From: Bretschneidera sinensis
Taxonomy: Eukaryota > Streptophyta > Magnoliopsida > Brassicales > Akaniaceae
DNA length: 64,000 nt
NCBI GenBank assembly: GCA_023935145.1
Contig: CM043697.1
Location: 48,899,001-48,963,000 of the forward strand
Reading direction: 5' to 3'
The position numbers and the translations under genes were made by a program. Of the stretch, positions 10,358-20,807 are shown in pieces (the first letter of the stretch is position 1; each line of letters starts with the position of its first letter). A model generated the notes under the pieces. It was not told the DNA's origin and did no database searches. It saw only the letters and a list, made by a program, of their open reading frames with translations.

Positions 10358-13300
10358 CTTACATCTCGAGTTTGCTGCAAATTGTTGTTGAAGTGGCTGT
10401 TGTCGAGCACACCCGTTGCGGAACCTCACTGTGGCAATCTGGCGTCTCAATCAAATTTAAGGCACTGAGCTTCATCGCCACCAAAGGTATATATTATAAT
10501 TTAAGTCCAGTTCAATTAATCTTGATTGCTTAGCTTAGAATCTGCTGGTTTGTGATGAGAGATTAACAACTTGAAATGGATTTGTGTTTGTGTTGGTCTT
10601 GTACTTTTACCATTGATTTAAGGCGAAGAGGCAATTTTTGTGGCTAAATTGGTTGATAGGGTTTGAAAACAAGTTCTTGATTTGAATACATAGATGATGT
10701 GGTTCCCATTTTTGCTTTTGTCCTTATATAACTTATTTGATCAATGTGTTGGTGGCTCTGGTTTAAAGTATGTCATTAATTGTACAGCTAATTTTTGTGG
10801 CTAAATTGGATTCTCCAACCACAATGTGCTATCATTTTCTTGGTTAAAATTTCACTTTCTTTCAAGTTGATATTGCTATGAATTGTATACGCATAGCATT
10901 TAATTTATGCCTGAGAGAGAGAGCTAGAGCACAAACATTTTCTGGGTGCGGTGGAGAGAGAGAGCATGCAAGAAATCATAATATGCATGACCTATTCTTT
11001 ACTTTGATTTAGTTTTACATCCTATATTCAAACAAGAAAACAATAAATTCCACAAATCAGATATGAATCCTGCTTTAATTGAATTCGTTGGTTGAGAACA
11101 AGTTTTGATACCAATTCTTTTGTATCGAGGGGGTTATGGAAACTTGGGGTTTTATTGGTTTGGAATATTCTTTGACAAGGATTTTATAGTGTTGGAATTT
11201 TATTGGAGTTGACATTCTTTTACGAGGATACACATCGTGGATTGATTGGAGTGAAGGTGTATCCATTTGGGTCCTTGTCGTTTCTCTGTAGATGGGTAAT
11301 TGTTGATTGGCATTTTCCTTATCTTCTTATATTTCTTTGTTGATTTTTCTTCTTTTGAGTCTTTTATTTACCTCTTTGTTGTCACCCGTGTGACACTAAC
11401 AATTTCTAAAGATGATGCAAGGATTACAATGACAATATCTAGTTTTTTTATGTCTGAAATGATTCAGTAAATTCTTCTCTAGATGCGCTATTGTTATGGC
11501 TTGGTCCATATTTCTGGTATACAATTTAACAGTAAATTAACAATATGTTAATTGTTGCAAATTTTACTAAGTTATTTGTGTTTTCTACGAAGTGCAATTC
11601 TTTGGTGCTCTGTGTATGGCCATTAGAGATAGAAATAAGCATGATAAAAATAGGCTATGAAACTTGATTTAATAAGCTTCAAGTTTTCAGTTGTATGTTA
11701 TTAGGCAATGAGTTAACGAGGGGTTGGTCTAGAGTGGTTTAAAGCACTTACTTGGATTGCTAATCATGAACCCGATGCAAAAATATGTTTTATCCTGTCA
11801 AATCTCAGTGTTCTAGACCTTGTTCCATTTGAGAATAATGTTCTTCATCTTGCATTATTTAATGTTCTTTTCCTTTTTTTTGTTGTTACTGAATCATGGG
11901 TGTTGCAAGAGTATAAAGTGGCCTGCTTTTGTGGTTGGGTTCTATTCTTTTGAACTTAATTTGTTCTGCGAAAGTGAAAATGTGATTGATTGCAATAATT
12001 AAAAGTGTTGCTGCTTATGTTAAGGATGATGAGAACATTTAATGAAATGATACTTTGGATACTATCTGAATGCTAGAACTGTGGAAATGGTAGGAACATT
12101 TGATTTTCAGGGATGTAAAATTTCAGGACAAAATGATTCTAGGGGTTCCCTTTTGGATGCCTTACTATTCCCCAAGATTTTTTTTTCTTTTTGCATTTAT
12201 ATGCCATCGGTTGCATCTTGCATCCTAGATTATCATTTATATAATATCATTAGAGAAAGGTATAAACATTCTTACCTGAAATTAGTTTCTGTTATAAGTA
12301 ATGTCATTGATAATCTTTTTTAGGAAGACTCGAAGAAAATTGACCAAGATATGCCATGTAGAAAAGACTAATATGAAAATTTCATCTCAGTGCATAGTTG
12401 TATGATTAATGATTCTTGCATCATGTTGAAAACTATAAGCTCCTTTATCTCTCAAGAGAATTAATGGAGATAGCTTTCTTATCAATAAAATTTCCACCAT
12501 AATGGATTCTGTTCATTGCAGTTTAAAAGAAGGAGCACTCAATTGGGATATGTTGAAGTTCAAGTCAAAGTTTACTCGTGAAGTTTTACTCTGCAGAGTA
12601 TGCCACTTATCTTGTTTTCATCTAATGTTAATAGTGAATAGTGTACTTTCTTTTTTATAATCCAGTGACAATCAAATTATGTTCATATTTGAAAAGTATC
12701 CTTTTGTTTCTGCAATCATATCTTCATCGAAAATACATTTTCCTTCGTTTTATTGAACAATCATCTACAACAAACTAGTATACTCCATTGTCATCTTGTA
12801 CTGAATGATGGTTGCTGCAATTGTTTTGTATTTGCAAGTCGGGGATTTTTACGAAGCTATTGGAATAGCATGATATCATCTCATTTAAGTTCCTCTTATT
12901 GTATATCATAGAGCAATGGGTAGATATTTTGGTGCAGATTGATTGACTGTATAGCAATAGTTACCTTAGAAATTAAAATGTGAATGTTAATATGATTTTT
13001 TGGGATGGCATTGTGTATTGTATAGAAATAGAATGAGTCGTTTTCAATCTCATTTGTAAAGTTCTAATATTGTAAAGCACTATGTCATGTTTAAGATATT
13101 GAACCAATTTACAAGAAGAATGATATATTGGTTATTCTCATTTTATCAAATTGTACATGAAACTTGTATTTCTGTTTTTAATTTTTGAGAATTTATTTAA
13201 CAAACAGAATTACGTGACATGGAGAGAATAAAGAGAGTTATATTTGATCTATGATTGTTATATTAAAATTGTATTAAACTGTAAATATTCATGCATATTA

Positions 13301-13519
13301 TGTTGTATATAATGTTTAGTTGAATCTGAATGATGTATCTCATCTGTTAAGGATTGAGGATTGATGTAAATAATTGTGGTTGATAAATTTTTATTGTTGC
13401 ATATATGTGTCGTGCTGGGATTTTCAAAATGTGATGACACCGTCTCGGGGGTGGCCAACCAGGAATGGGTTGTTACATAAACTATCTTATTATTTTCAAA
13501 AAAGAGAACTATTATATGA
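10358..13519. other. Long stretch without a recognised gene
   Basis: The sequence is AT-rich and intron-like. 10360-10486 is more GC-balanced and ends in AAAG|GTATAT, which could be an exon with a splice donor. 12522-12600 reads LKEGALNWDMLKFKSKFTREVLLC and could be another coding scrap. Neither was recognised and they could not be linked into one frame. 11720-11780 contains a tRNA-like string (AGTGGTTTAAAGC ... GATTGCTAATC) but no complete cloverleaf. No transposon termini were identified. Confidence 0.4.
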
Positions 13520-13858
13520 TGTATATATATAAAATTTTAAAATTTTGAGAATAAAATAATTCTATTTATTTTCAAGTATTTTGTGCGTGTTAAAGAAATA
13601 TATTTAGTAAAATTGAGAAATGAAATTAATATAAGTTTCAAAATTAAAGTAAAAATTGAAAATAATTACCAAAAGTTGTATCCAAACAGTTTTTTATTTT
13701 GAAAACAGTTTTTAAAATAAGATTATTCAAACAACATTTCACTATTTTTTGTTTTAGAAATAGTTTTCGAATTACAGTTATCCAAACATATTTTCTTCGG
13801 AAAACATGTTTTCAGTTTTCATTTTCGAAAACTGTAAACAGAAAACTATTACCCATGT
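13520..13858 (-). repeat. MITE-like dispersed repeat, truncated copy
   Basis: Reverse-complementing this tract gives a clear match to 46922-47230. It shares ACAGTTATCCAAACAT, GTTTTCTTC.G.AAAACAT and the closing AGAAAACTATTACCC. The distal half of the 46.9-kb copy is not found here, so this copy is truncated on its left. It has no coding capacity. Confidence 0.7.
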
Positions 13859-14590
13859 CGTTTATCTTCTTAATTTCTTTCTTTTTATTATATATTTTTC
13901 AAAAAAAATTATGAAAAAGAAAAAAATGCAAGTCATATGGCTCATTCGAAAGGGAAATTCTTGTCCGGATTAAATCTAAAAATTCAATCTTAGAACAAAG
14001 AAAACTCTACTAATAACTAAATATGTGAAAATTAACTAGTAATTTTCATATCAGTCTTTTTTTACTTGGTTGTTCTTGGGGTATGTTTTTCACATTCCAA
14101 ATGACTTTATGAGCCGCTTTTGTACACGAAGTTAAGGGGATTAGAATTTCATTTCTATAAAAGCTGGATTTAGTAATGACATCAAAGGTTCCGCAAAACC
14201 AACATAAAGAATTTTTTTCATTATTTTGCCTATTTAAAGATAATGATATTTTAATCATTGCAATAGGTTTCATCACAATTTCAATACCCTGTTTCATCCT
14301 ATCAAATATGGGAATCAAAAAGATCGATACGGTATCAATCTAATGGTAAAAGTTGATGCCTTAAACTCTAAGGTTTGAAGTTCGATTCTAATGATGTTTG
14401 TGTTATTTTTTTTCGATTTAAATATTGATTATTTTTTTCACTATGATAGTATTGCGTGAGTTTTATATGATTAATGAGATAATATAGACTTAAATTGTAA
14501 TCAAATTCTATTCTTGTGGAGTCAGCAATTTTATTTCAGCTAATTCGGTTTTAGGTGTACTGTATGTTTTTAATAACATTTAAATTTTTT
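13859..14590. other. AT-rich interval with one SINE-like tract
   Basis: Apart from the tRNA-like tract at 14326-14412, no gene or repeat boundary is recognised. A short minus-strand open stretch (14046-14318) has no recognisable motif and is probably chance. Confidence 0.4.
14326..14412 (+). repeat. tRNA-derived SINE-like tract
   Basis: The string ATCAATCTAATGGTAAAAGT resembles a degenerate A box (TRGYNNARYGG). GAAGTTCGATTCTAATG some 35 bases later resembles a B box (GGTTCGANTCC). A T-run follows. Spacing is right for a tRNA-derived head, but the acceptor stem cannot be paired, so it is not a functional tRNA gene. No target duplication was found. Confidence 0.4.
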
Positions 14591-14599
14591 TTCTTTGAA

Positions 14600-14880
14600 A
14601 GAAACTTTGATTTCATAAATCCACTGTATCCTGTAGTACAAGAGCCTCTACACTAGCAGGCACAACTTCCCTCGTGAAAAGATCAACATCCATTGATATA
14701 GTCCTAACTTTGCTAGATGATGAGCTACCTGATTCTCGTCTACGGCTACTTATATGAACAAAATCTATATTTATAATTAATTTATGTATTATTGATTTAT
14801 GAATATATGCAAATATATTACGTTTCTCTAATGTTGCATGTACTGCATAAATATTTGTGCCTTTTCTCTTCAATGGAGAT
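14600..14880 (-). pseudogene. LINE RNase H C-terminal remnant
   Basis: On the minus strand one frame reads FVHISSRRRE. An adjacent frame then reads NQVAHHLAKLGL, the conserved asparagine-histidine block near the end of plant LINE RNase H (RVT_3) domains. The first frame resumes with MDVDLFTREVVPASVEALVLQD, a normal tail for that domain. So at least two frame changes are present. No upstream reverse transcriptase is visible. Confidence 0.6.
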
Positions 14881-15148
14881 GCAACTTTTTAAAGTTCGAG
14901 GAAAACATACAGTTAACACTTGAACCAAGACAAGGAAATAATCTTTCAAAATCTGTTGCAAAGGTTATTGGAGATTTTCAAAAATATTAAATGGTTTTGA
15001 GATGTGATTTTTTTTCTTATTTCAAGAAGATGAAAAGATTTTTATGGTAAGCTAGTCCCACATTAAAATGTGTAGACCAAAGAACTGTTAATATAATTCT
15101 AAACACTTGATAAGAGTATATATGTGTGGATATATCATAAATGGCATG
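14881..15148. other. AT-rich spacer, nothing recognised
   Basis: No coding signal or repeat boundary was seen. Its last five bases, GCATG (15144-15148), are the probable left target duplication of the next element. Confidence 0.5.
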
Positions 15149-15695
15149 TGATGAAGCCCACAAAACCTTCATCTAATAGGACGTCAACACGTGGAATCTG
15201 ATACCAGCAATTAGACTATGACACACGTCAAGCCTCCCCAGCTTAGCCAAGCACACGTGGAACGGGCAACTCACACAATCGCCACGTCAAAGCGAATTAA
15301 CGGGCCTAACCCTTTCGAAACACGCGACCATCTACAACACGCGACTCTCTCAGCACGCGATTGAGACTTGACATCAGAAGCCCGGGATCGCAGGGATAAG
15401 GCCATCCTTTCCCCACGTGGGCGACCTCCACTCGGACGACTATAAATAACCTGATGTATGTAAGTCCAAGAGGGAACACTTTTTGATATTCCACACAATC
15501 TCCACTTATTTACTTTAAAATTAACCCTCGGCCTCAGCCTAACTAGAGGGTCGGAGCACCCTCGGAGGTCTCCCCCTCCCCTCCTCCCGATGGTCCCTTA
15601 GTTCACCCCTGTCACTTGTGTCGACCCCAAGAAGCTGACCCTACGTCATTGGGCATCAACGCCACGTCAGTAGTAACGATTTTTTGGCATCAACA
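15149..15695 (+). repeat. 5' LTR of the tandem-array element
   Basis: By eye it is nearly identical to 18999-19538, which suggests a fairly recent insertion. It contains several CACGTG cores (about 15190, 15250 and 15413) and a TATA box at 15441. Confidence 0.9.
15441..15448 (+). promoter_or_regulatory. TATA box of the LTR promoter
   Basis: TATAAATA lies about 250 bases before the LTR end, downstream of CCCCACGTGGGC (15410-15421), a G-box. The same pair is conserved in the right LTR (TATA at 19292). G-box/ABRE-type elements can confer light or abscisic-acid response in plants. Whether this LTR responds is not known. Confidence 0.6.
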
Positions 15696-15697
15696 GA

Positions 15698-15714
15698 TTG
15701 GCGCCGTCTGTGGG
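15698..15714 (+). other. Primer binding site
   Basis: TTGGCGCCGTCTGTGGG follows the left LTR by two bases. This is the usual gypsy/Tat-type site where a tRNA 3' end primes minus-strand synthesis. Confidence 0.75.
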
Positions 15715-15725
15715 AAATCACAATC

Positions 15726-16550
15726 CCTGTTGCTAAGTGTGCATGGCTGATCCAGCGTCCCGACGCCGTCTGCGCACATCCCTGTCCGAGCCGTTGCTAA
15801 GTGTGCACGACCGAGTGCCGTAGTGTGCACATCCCTGTTCGAGATGTTGCTAAGTGTGCACGGTCGAGCGTCGTAGTGCGCACTCCCCTGTCTGAGTAGT
15901 TGCTAAGTGTGCACGACCGAGCGCCGTAGTGCGCACATCCCTGTCCGAACGGTTAATAAGTGTGGACGGCTGAGCGGTTGCTAAGTGTGCACGGTCGAGC
16001 GCCGTAGTGCGCATGTCTCTGTCCGAGCCGTTGCTAAGTGTGCATGGCTGATCCAGCGCCATAGTGCGCACGTCCCTGTCCGAGCGATTGCTAAGTGTGC
16101 ACGGCCGAGCGCCGTAGTGCACACGTCCCTGTCCGAGCCATTGCTAAGTGTGCATAGTCGAGCGCCGTAGTGCGCACGTCCCTGTCCGAGCCGTTGTTAA
16201 GTGTGCACGGCCGGCTGAGCGCGTAGTACGCATGTCCCTGTCCGAGCCGTTGCTAAGTGTGCATGGCCGAGCGCCGTAGTGTGCACGGCCGAGCGCCGTA
16301 GTGTGCACGGTCGAGCGCCGTAGTGCGCACGTCCCTGTCCGAGCCGTTGCTAAGTGTGCACGGCCAAGCTTCGTAGTGCGCACATCCCTGTCCGAGCGGT
16401 TGCTAAGTGTGCACCATCGAGCACCGTAGTGCGCATGCCCCTATCAGAGCCGTTACTAAGTGTGCACGGCCGAGCGCCGTAGTGCGCACGCCCTTGTCCG
16501 AGCGATTGCTAAGTGTGCACGACTGAGCGTCGTAGTGCACACACACAAAA
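15726..16550 (+). repeat. Tandem array a, ~53-bp unit
   Basis: The unit runs GTTGCTAAGTGTGCACGGCC + GAGCGCCGTAGTGCGCACGT + CCCTGTCCGAGCC, 53 bases, repeated about 15 times with point changes and some partial units (for example 16260-16320). It carries the 8-base palindrome GTGCGCAC. Short open frames through it are by-products of the repeat. Confidence 0.9.
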
Positions 16551-17575
16551 GGCGGAGCAATAGCAAGTTTACGCACACCCTCGGAGTGGCCCAGCATAGT
16601 GCTCACACCCAAGGCCGAGCATTGGCATGTGTGCGCACACCCTCGGAGTGGCCCAGCATAGTGCGCACACCCAACACCGAGCATTGGCAAGTGTGCGCAC
16701 ACCCTCGGAGTGCCCCAGCACAGTGCGCACACCCAAGGCTGAGCATTGGCAAGTGTGCGCACACCCTCAGAGTGGCCCAGCACAGTGCGCACACCCAAGG
16801 CCGAGCAATGGCATGTGTGCGCACACCCTCGGAGTGGCCCAGCATAGTGCACACACCTAAGGTCGAGCATTGGCAAGTGTGCGCACACCCTCGGAGTGGC
16901 CCAGCATAGTGCGCACACCCAAGGCCGAGCATTGGCATGTGTGCGCACACCCAAGGCTGAGCAATGGCATGTGTGTGCACACCCTCGGAGTGGCCCAGCT
17001 TAGTGCGCACACCCAAGGCTGAGCATTGGCAGGTGTGCGCACACCCTTGGAGTCGCCCAACATAGTGCGGACACCCAAGGCTGAGCATTGGCATATGTGC
17101 GCACACCCTTAGAGTAGCCCAACATAGTGCGCACACCCAGGGCCGAGCAATGGCATGTGTGTGCACACCCTCGGAGTGGCCCAGCTTAGTGCGCACACCC
17201 AAGGCCGAGCATTGGCAGGTGTGCGCACACCCTTGGAGTCGCCCAACATAGTGCGCACACCCAAGGCCCAGCATTGGCAAGTGTGCGCACACACTCGAAG
17301 TGGCCCAGCATAGTGCGCACTCCCAATGCCAAGCATTCGCATATGTGCGCACACCCAAGACCGAGCATTGGCATGTGTGCGCACACCCTCAGAGTAGCCC
17401 AGCATAGTGCGCACACCCAAGGCCGAGCAATGGCATGTGTGTGCACACCATTGGAGTGGCCCAGCTTATTGCGCACACCCAAGGCCGAGCATTGGCAGGT
17501 GTGCGCACACCCTCGGAGACGCCCAACATAGTGCGCACACCCAAGGCCGAGCTTTGGCAAGTGTGCACACACCCT
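16551..17575 (+). repeat. Tandem array b, 62-bp unit
   Basis: The unit is CAATGGCAAGTGTGCGCACA + CCCTCGGAGTGGCCCAGCAT + AGTGCGCACACCCAAGGCCG + AG, 62 bases, about 16 copies with a few internal deletions (for example near 16945 and 17360). Because 62 is not a multiple of three, any stop-free frame walks through all three frames. This explains the long minus-strand open stretch of 251 codons at 16603-17358. Confidence 0.92.
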
Positions 17576-18365
17576 CAGACAGACCGAACATCAGTACACA
17601 CTAGTGCGCATAGGCCAAGCATAAGTACCCACTAGTGCGAACGGCCCAGAATCAGTGCGCACACCCAAGGCCGAGCGATGGAATATGTGCACACACCCTC
17701 GGACAAGGCCGAGAATCAGTGCACACTAGTGCACACAGGCCAAGCATCAATGCACAGGCCCAGAATCAATGCACCCACCCAAAGCCGAGCGATGGCATAT
17801 GTACGCACGCCCTCGGACAAGGCCAAGCATCAATGCACAGAGGCCGAGCGTCAATGCGCACGGCCTAGAATCAGTGCGCACACTCAAGGCCGAGCGATGG
17901 CATATGTGCGCACACCCTCGGACAAGGCCGAGCATCAGTTCACACAAGTGCACACAGGCCGAGCATCAGTGCGCACACCCAAGGCCGAGCGATGGCATAT
18001 GTGCGCACACCCTCGGACAAGGCCAAGCATCAGTGCACACTATTGCGCACGGCCCAGAATCAGTGCGCACACCCAAGGCCGAGCGATGGCATATGTGCGC
18101 ACACCCTCGGACAAGGCCGAGCATCAGTGCACACTAGTGCACACAAGACGAGCATCAATGCACACTAGTGCACATGGCCTAGAATCAGTGCGCAGACCCA
18201 AGGCCAAGCGATGGCATAAGTGCGCACACCTTCGGACAAGGCCGAGCATCAGTGCACACTAGCTGAGCATCAGTGCACATAGACCGAGCATCAGTGCGCA
18301 CACCGAGGGCCGAGCGATGGCATATGTGCGCACACCCTTGGACAAGGCCGAGCATCAGTGTGCAC
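17576..18365 (+). repeat. Tandem array c, ~64-bp core with variable spacer
   Basis: The core begins GCGCACACCCAAGGCCGAGC and continues GATGGCATATGTGCGCACAC + CCTCGGACAAGGCCGAGCAT. Cores are separated by variable CAGTGCACACTAGTGCACA-type spacers. It shares the GTGCGCACAC and AAGGCCGAGC blocks with array b, so b and c probably arose from one another. Confidence 0.88.
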
Positions 18366-18900
18366 ACCCAAGGCTGAGCAGGTGGATTGCTCCACACATA
18401 CTCGGCCAACTAGCTCCAAGGTTCGAGCAGTGGACGACTCCACACATGCTCAGACTCATTTCTCCAAGGCTGAGCAGATGGATTGCTCCACACATACTCG
18501 GCCAACTAGCTCCAAGGTCCAAGCTGATGGACCCAGCTCCACTCACACTCGGACTCTTATCTCCAAGGGCGAGCAAATAGATTGCTCCACACGTGCTCGG
18601 CCCACTAGCTCTAAGATCCGAGCTGATGGACCCAGCTTCACTCACGCTCGGACTCATATCTCCAAGGGCGAGCAGATGGATTGCTCCACACGTGCTCGGC
18701 CCACTAACTCCAAGATCCGAGCTGATGGACCTAGCTCCACTCACGCTTGAATTCATTTCTCCAAGGCCGAGCAGATGGATTGCTCCACACGTGCTCGGCC
18801 CACTAGCTCTAAGGTCCGAGCTGATGGTCAGGCACCACACATGCTCGGACTCATGTCTCCAAGGCCGAGCAGATGGATTGTTCCACATATACTCGGCTCG
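18366..18900 (+). repeat. Tandem array d, ~99-bp unit
   Basis: The unit includes AAGGCCGAGCAGATGGATTG, then CTCCACACGTGCTCGGCCCA and TAGCTC.AAGGTCCGAGCTG. It ends in a block with CACGCTCGGACTCATATCTCC. About five copies are present, the first ones shorter. It shares AAGGCCGAGCA with arrays b and c. It ends just before the polypurine tract. Confidence 0.88.
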
Positions 18901-18998
18901 GTTTTGTTAAAGCACGGCACACTACCCCTTTCATTAAAGACCGTACCCTGCAATACTTCCTTAAGCATATAAATGTACTCAAGGAAGTGGGGGGCCTG

Positions 18999-19538
18999 TG
19001 ATGGAGCCCACAAAACCCTCATCCAATAGGACGTCAACACGTGGAATCTGACACTAGCAATTGGACTATGACACGTGTCAAGCCTCCCCAGCCTGGCCAA
19101 GCACACGTGGAACGGACAGCTCACACAATCACCACGTCAAAACGCAATTAACGGGCCTAACCCCTTCGAAACACGCGACCCTCTGCAACACACGACTCTC
19201 TAAGCATGCGATTGAGACTTGACATCAGAAGCCCAGGATTGCAGGGACAAGGCCATCCCTCCCCCACGTGGGCGACCTCCACTCAGACGACTATAAATAG
19301 CTTGAGGTATGTAAGTCCAAGAGGGAACACTTTTTGATATTCCACACAATCTGCACTGATTTACTTTAAAATTAACCCTCAGCCTAACTAGAGCGTCGGA
19401 GCGCTCTCGGAGGTCTCCCCATCCCCTCCTCCCGAGGATCCCTTAGTTCACCCGTCACTTGTGCAGACCCCAAGAAGCCGACCCTAAGTTATTTGGCATC
19501 AACGCCACATCAGCAGTAACGATTTTTTGGCATCAACA
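18999..19538 (+). repeat. 3' LTR of the tandem-array element
   Basis: Starts TGATGGAGCCCAC after a polypurine tract and ends GGCATCAACA. It is slightly shorter than the left LTR through small indels (for example loss of the CTCAGC duplicate near 19380). The right flank ACATG follows. Confidence 0.9.
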
Positions 19539-19822
19539 ACATGCATTAAGGATGGTGGCGCACACGCGTGAACGTTGTTGGGCGCTTATGGCACACACGC
19601 ACTTAGCATTTTTTGGGTTTATAACTAACTAGAAATCAGTCCAACATTTTTTTATAGAAATTTTTCCCTCCTCTCTTCTGCAAATCCTATACAAATTTAT
19701 TTGTTTGCACACAAAAATTGGTGAGGACAAATATAGATTTAGGAAAATGATCTGGTCACGACTCGAAACCAGTTTATACACCAATTTTTTTCTAACAAAG
19801 GTTAGTGACATAAAATCAGAAA
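19539..19822. other. Spacer, nothing recognised
   Basis: AT-rich flanking DNA between the array element and the pseudogene fragment. A short plus open frame at 19705-19905 has no recognisable motif. Confidence 0.4.
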
Positions 19823-20505
19823 TCTTAGAAAAACTTCATAAAAAGGAGATATACCTTCCACAGCAACTTCACAATTGTGAAGGAGAGATACACAATCGAA
19901 CCTAAAATCACACTTCACGACTTTGTACAAATGAATCATGAAAAGGTGCAATGCAAGAAACAAACCTGTCAATAGATACATGAGAAATGGACTTGTATCA
20001 GAACTCTACTAGGTAGAAGAGTATTATCTAGATTTTAATAGCTTAAAGAACAACCCACAGGACTTGGGATTCAGTTAGCATTGGAGGCACATCACTAACC
20101 AGCAATTTAGCACTAATTTTCTTTTTTCTTACTCTTCATGTTTGAAGGCAAATCAAGCCACACAGAGCTAACTTTCAAAAAAAGAAGAAATTATACATTT
20201 TTTCCAACTCCGTCTTTAAGGTATAAATGAAAAATATGAAAATAAGGAAAATATGTGATCATAAAAACCTTTATGACCAAGGCAAAATTTTTGTATTCCA
20301 TGAGCTCCATCTAAAGGCTTCTTGAGAAAGACAACAATCTGTCATAAAAATGTTATTGGTGTACAAGAGGTGTGCGACCAAGCTAGCTTTATTGTCATTG
20401 AGGAGGATGCTTATTTGCATGAATCTTAAAATCTTGATCTGAAGATTCTGCACTAACAACATACCATTCACCTAAGGAAGATTCTTGCAAATAATACGCT
20501 AAAAA
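19823..20505 (-). pseudogene. Duplicate of the TRM82/WDR4-like gene, part 1 (exons 4-7 region)
   Basis: The tract aligns by eye, exons and introns together, with 33955-34680 of the TRM82/WDR4-like locus. Blocks shared include ACTTCATAAAAAG.AGATATACCT, ATCACACTTCAC.ACTTT.TACAAA and TGAGCTCCATCTAA.GGCTTCTTG. The equivalent of exon 5 (VTVFPKKPLDGAHEIQSFCLGH in the other copy) still reads as a diverged version at 20270-20340. Exon 6 is missing, and exon 7 carries indels and stops. Intron retention shows DNA-level duplication, not retroposition. The match is cut at 20505 by a copia insertion and resumes at 25982. Confidence 0.85.
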
Positions 20506-20769
20506 TATTAAAGCACACGGTTCTGTAGTCCCTAAACCAGCAACAACACCAGATAAGGATACTCTATCCTAGTTGATAAGGACTATCCTAGCTGATAAGG
20601 ATACTTAATCTCCTAACAGACTTGTATTACCTCATCTGTAGAATCCCATTGTAATCAGGAAAGCTTGTTTTCATACAGCTGTAATATTCTTTATATATGG
20701 AACACAGATCATACTCGTAGTGTGTGTGAAATTTACTCCATCTTTTTCTACTGTTCTTGAATTTCTTTA
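20506..20769 (+). repeat. 5' LTR of the copia element
   Basis: 264 bp, near-identical by eye to 25716-25975 and directly abutting the primer site. Termini are TA...TA rather than the usual TG...CA. It contains TTTATATATGG (about 20690), a TATA-like block. Confidence 0.9.
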
Positions 20770-20807
20770 TGGTATCAGAGCCTGCCAAGGGATTCTCTCA
20801 AACCAAA

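Larger units (their letters stand above)
15149..19538 (+). mobile_element. Non-autonomous LTR retrotransposon filled with tandem repeats
   Basis: Two direct LTRs of about 545 bp (15149-15695, 18999-19538) start TGATG.AGCCCACAAAACC and end GGCATCAACA. After the left LTR comes TTGGCGCCGTCTGTGGG at about 15698, a gypsy-type primer binding site. Before the right LTR comes the purine run AAGGAAGTGGGGGG (18981). The flanks are GCATG and ACATG, a 5-bp target duplication with one mismatch. No gag, protease, reverse transcriptase or integrase can be read in the 3.3-kb interior, which is almost entirely tandem repeats. It therefore depends on proteins from another element, probably a Tat-type gypsy judged by the primer site. 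Confidence 0.88.

Noticed and set aside
11720..11790. tRNA-Ser(GCU)-like gene
   Set aside because: Only the D-loop and anticodon-like strings match; the acceptor and T arms do not pair.
16403..17420. Long Cys/His-rich minus-strand open frames as a novel protein
   Set aside because: They lie wholly within the 62-bp array; the frame cycles with the repeat and no start context or family similarity is visible.
15726..18900. CRISPR-like array
   Set aside because: Units are contiguous tandem repeats without unique spacers, inside LTRs in a plant genome.
18355..18910. Plus/minus frames of 105-177 codons in array d
   Set aside because: By-products of a ~99-bp repeat whose length is divisible by three; no protein family recognised.
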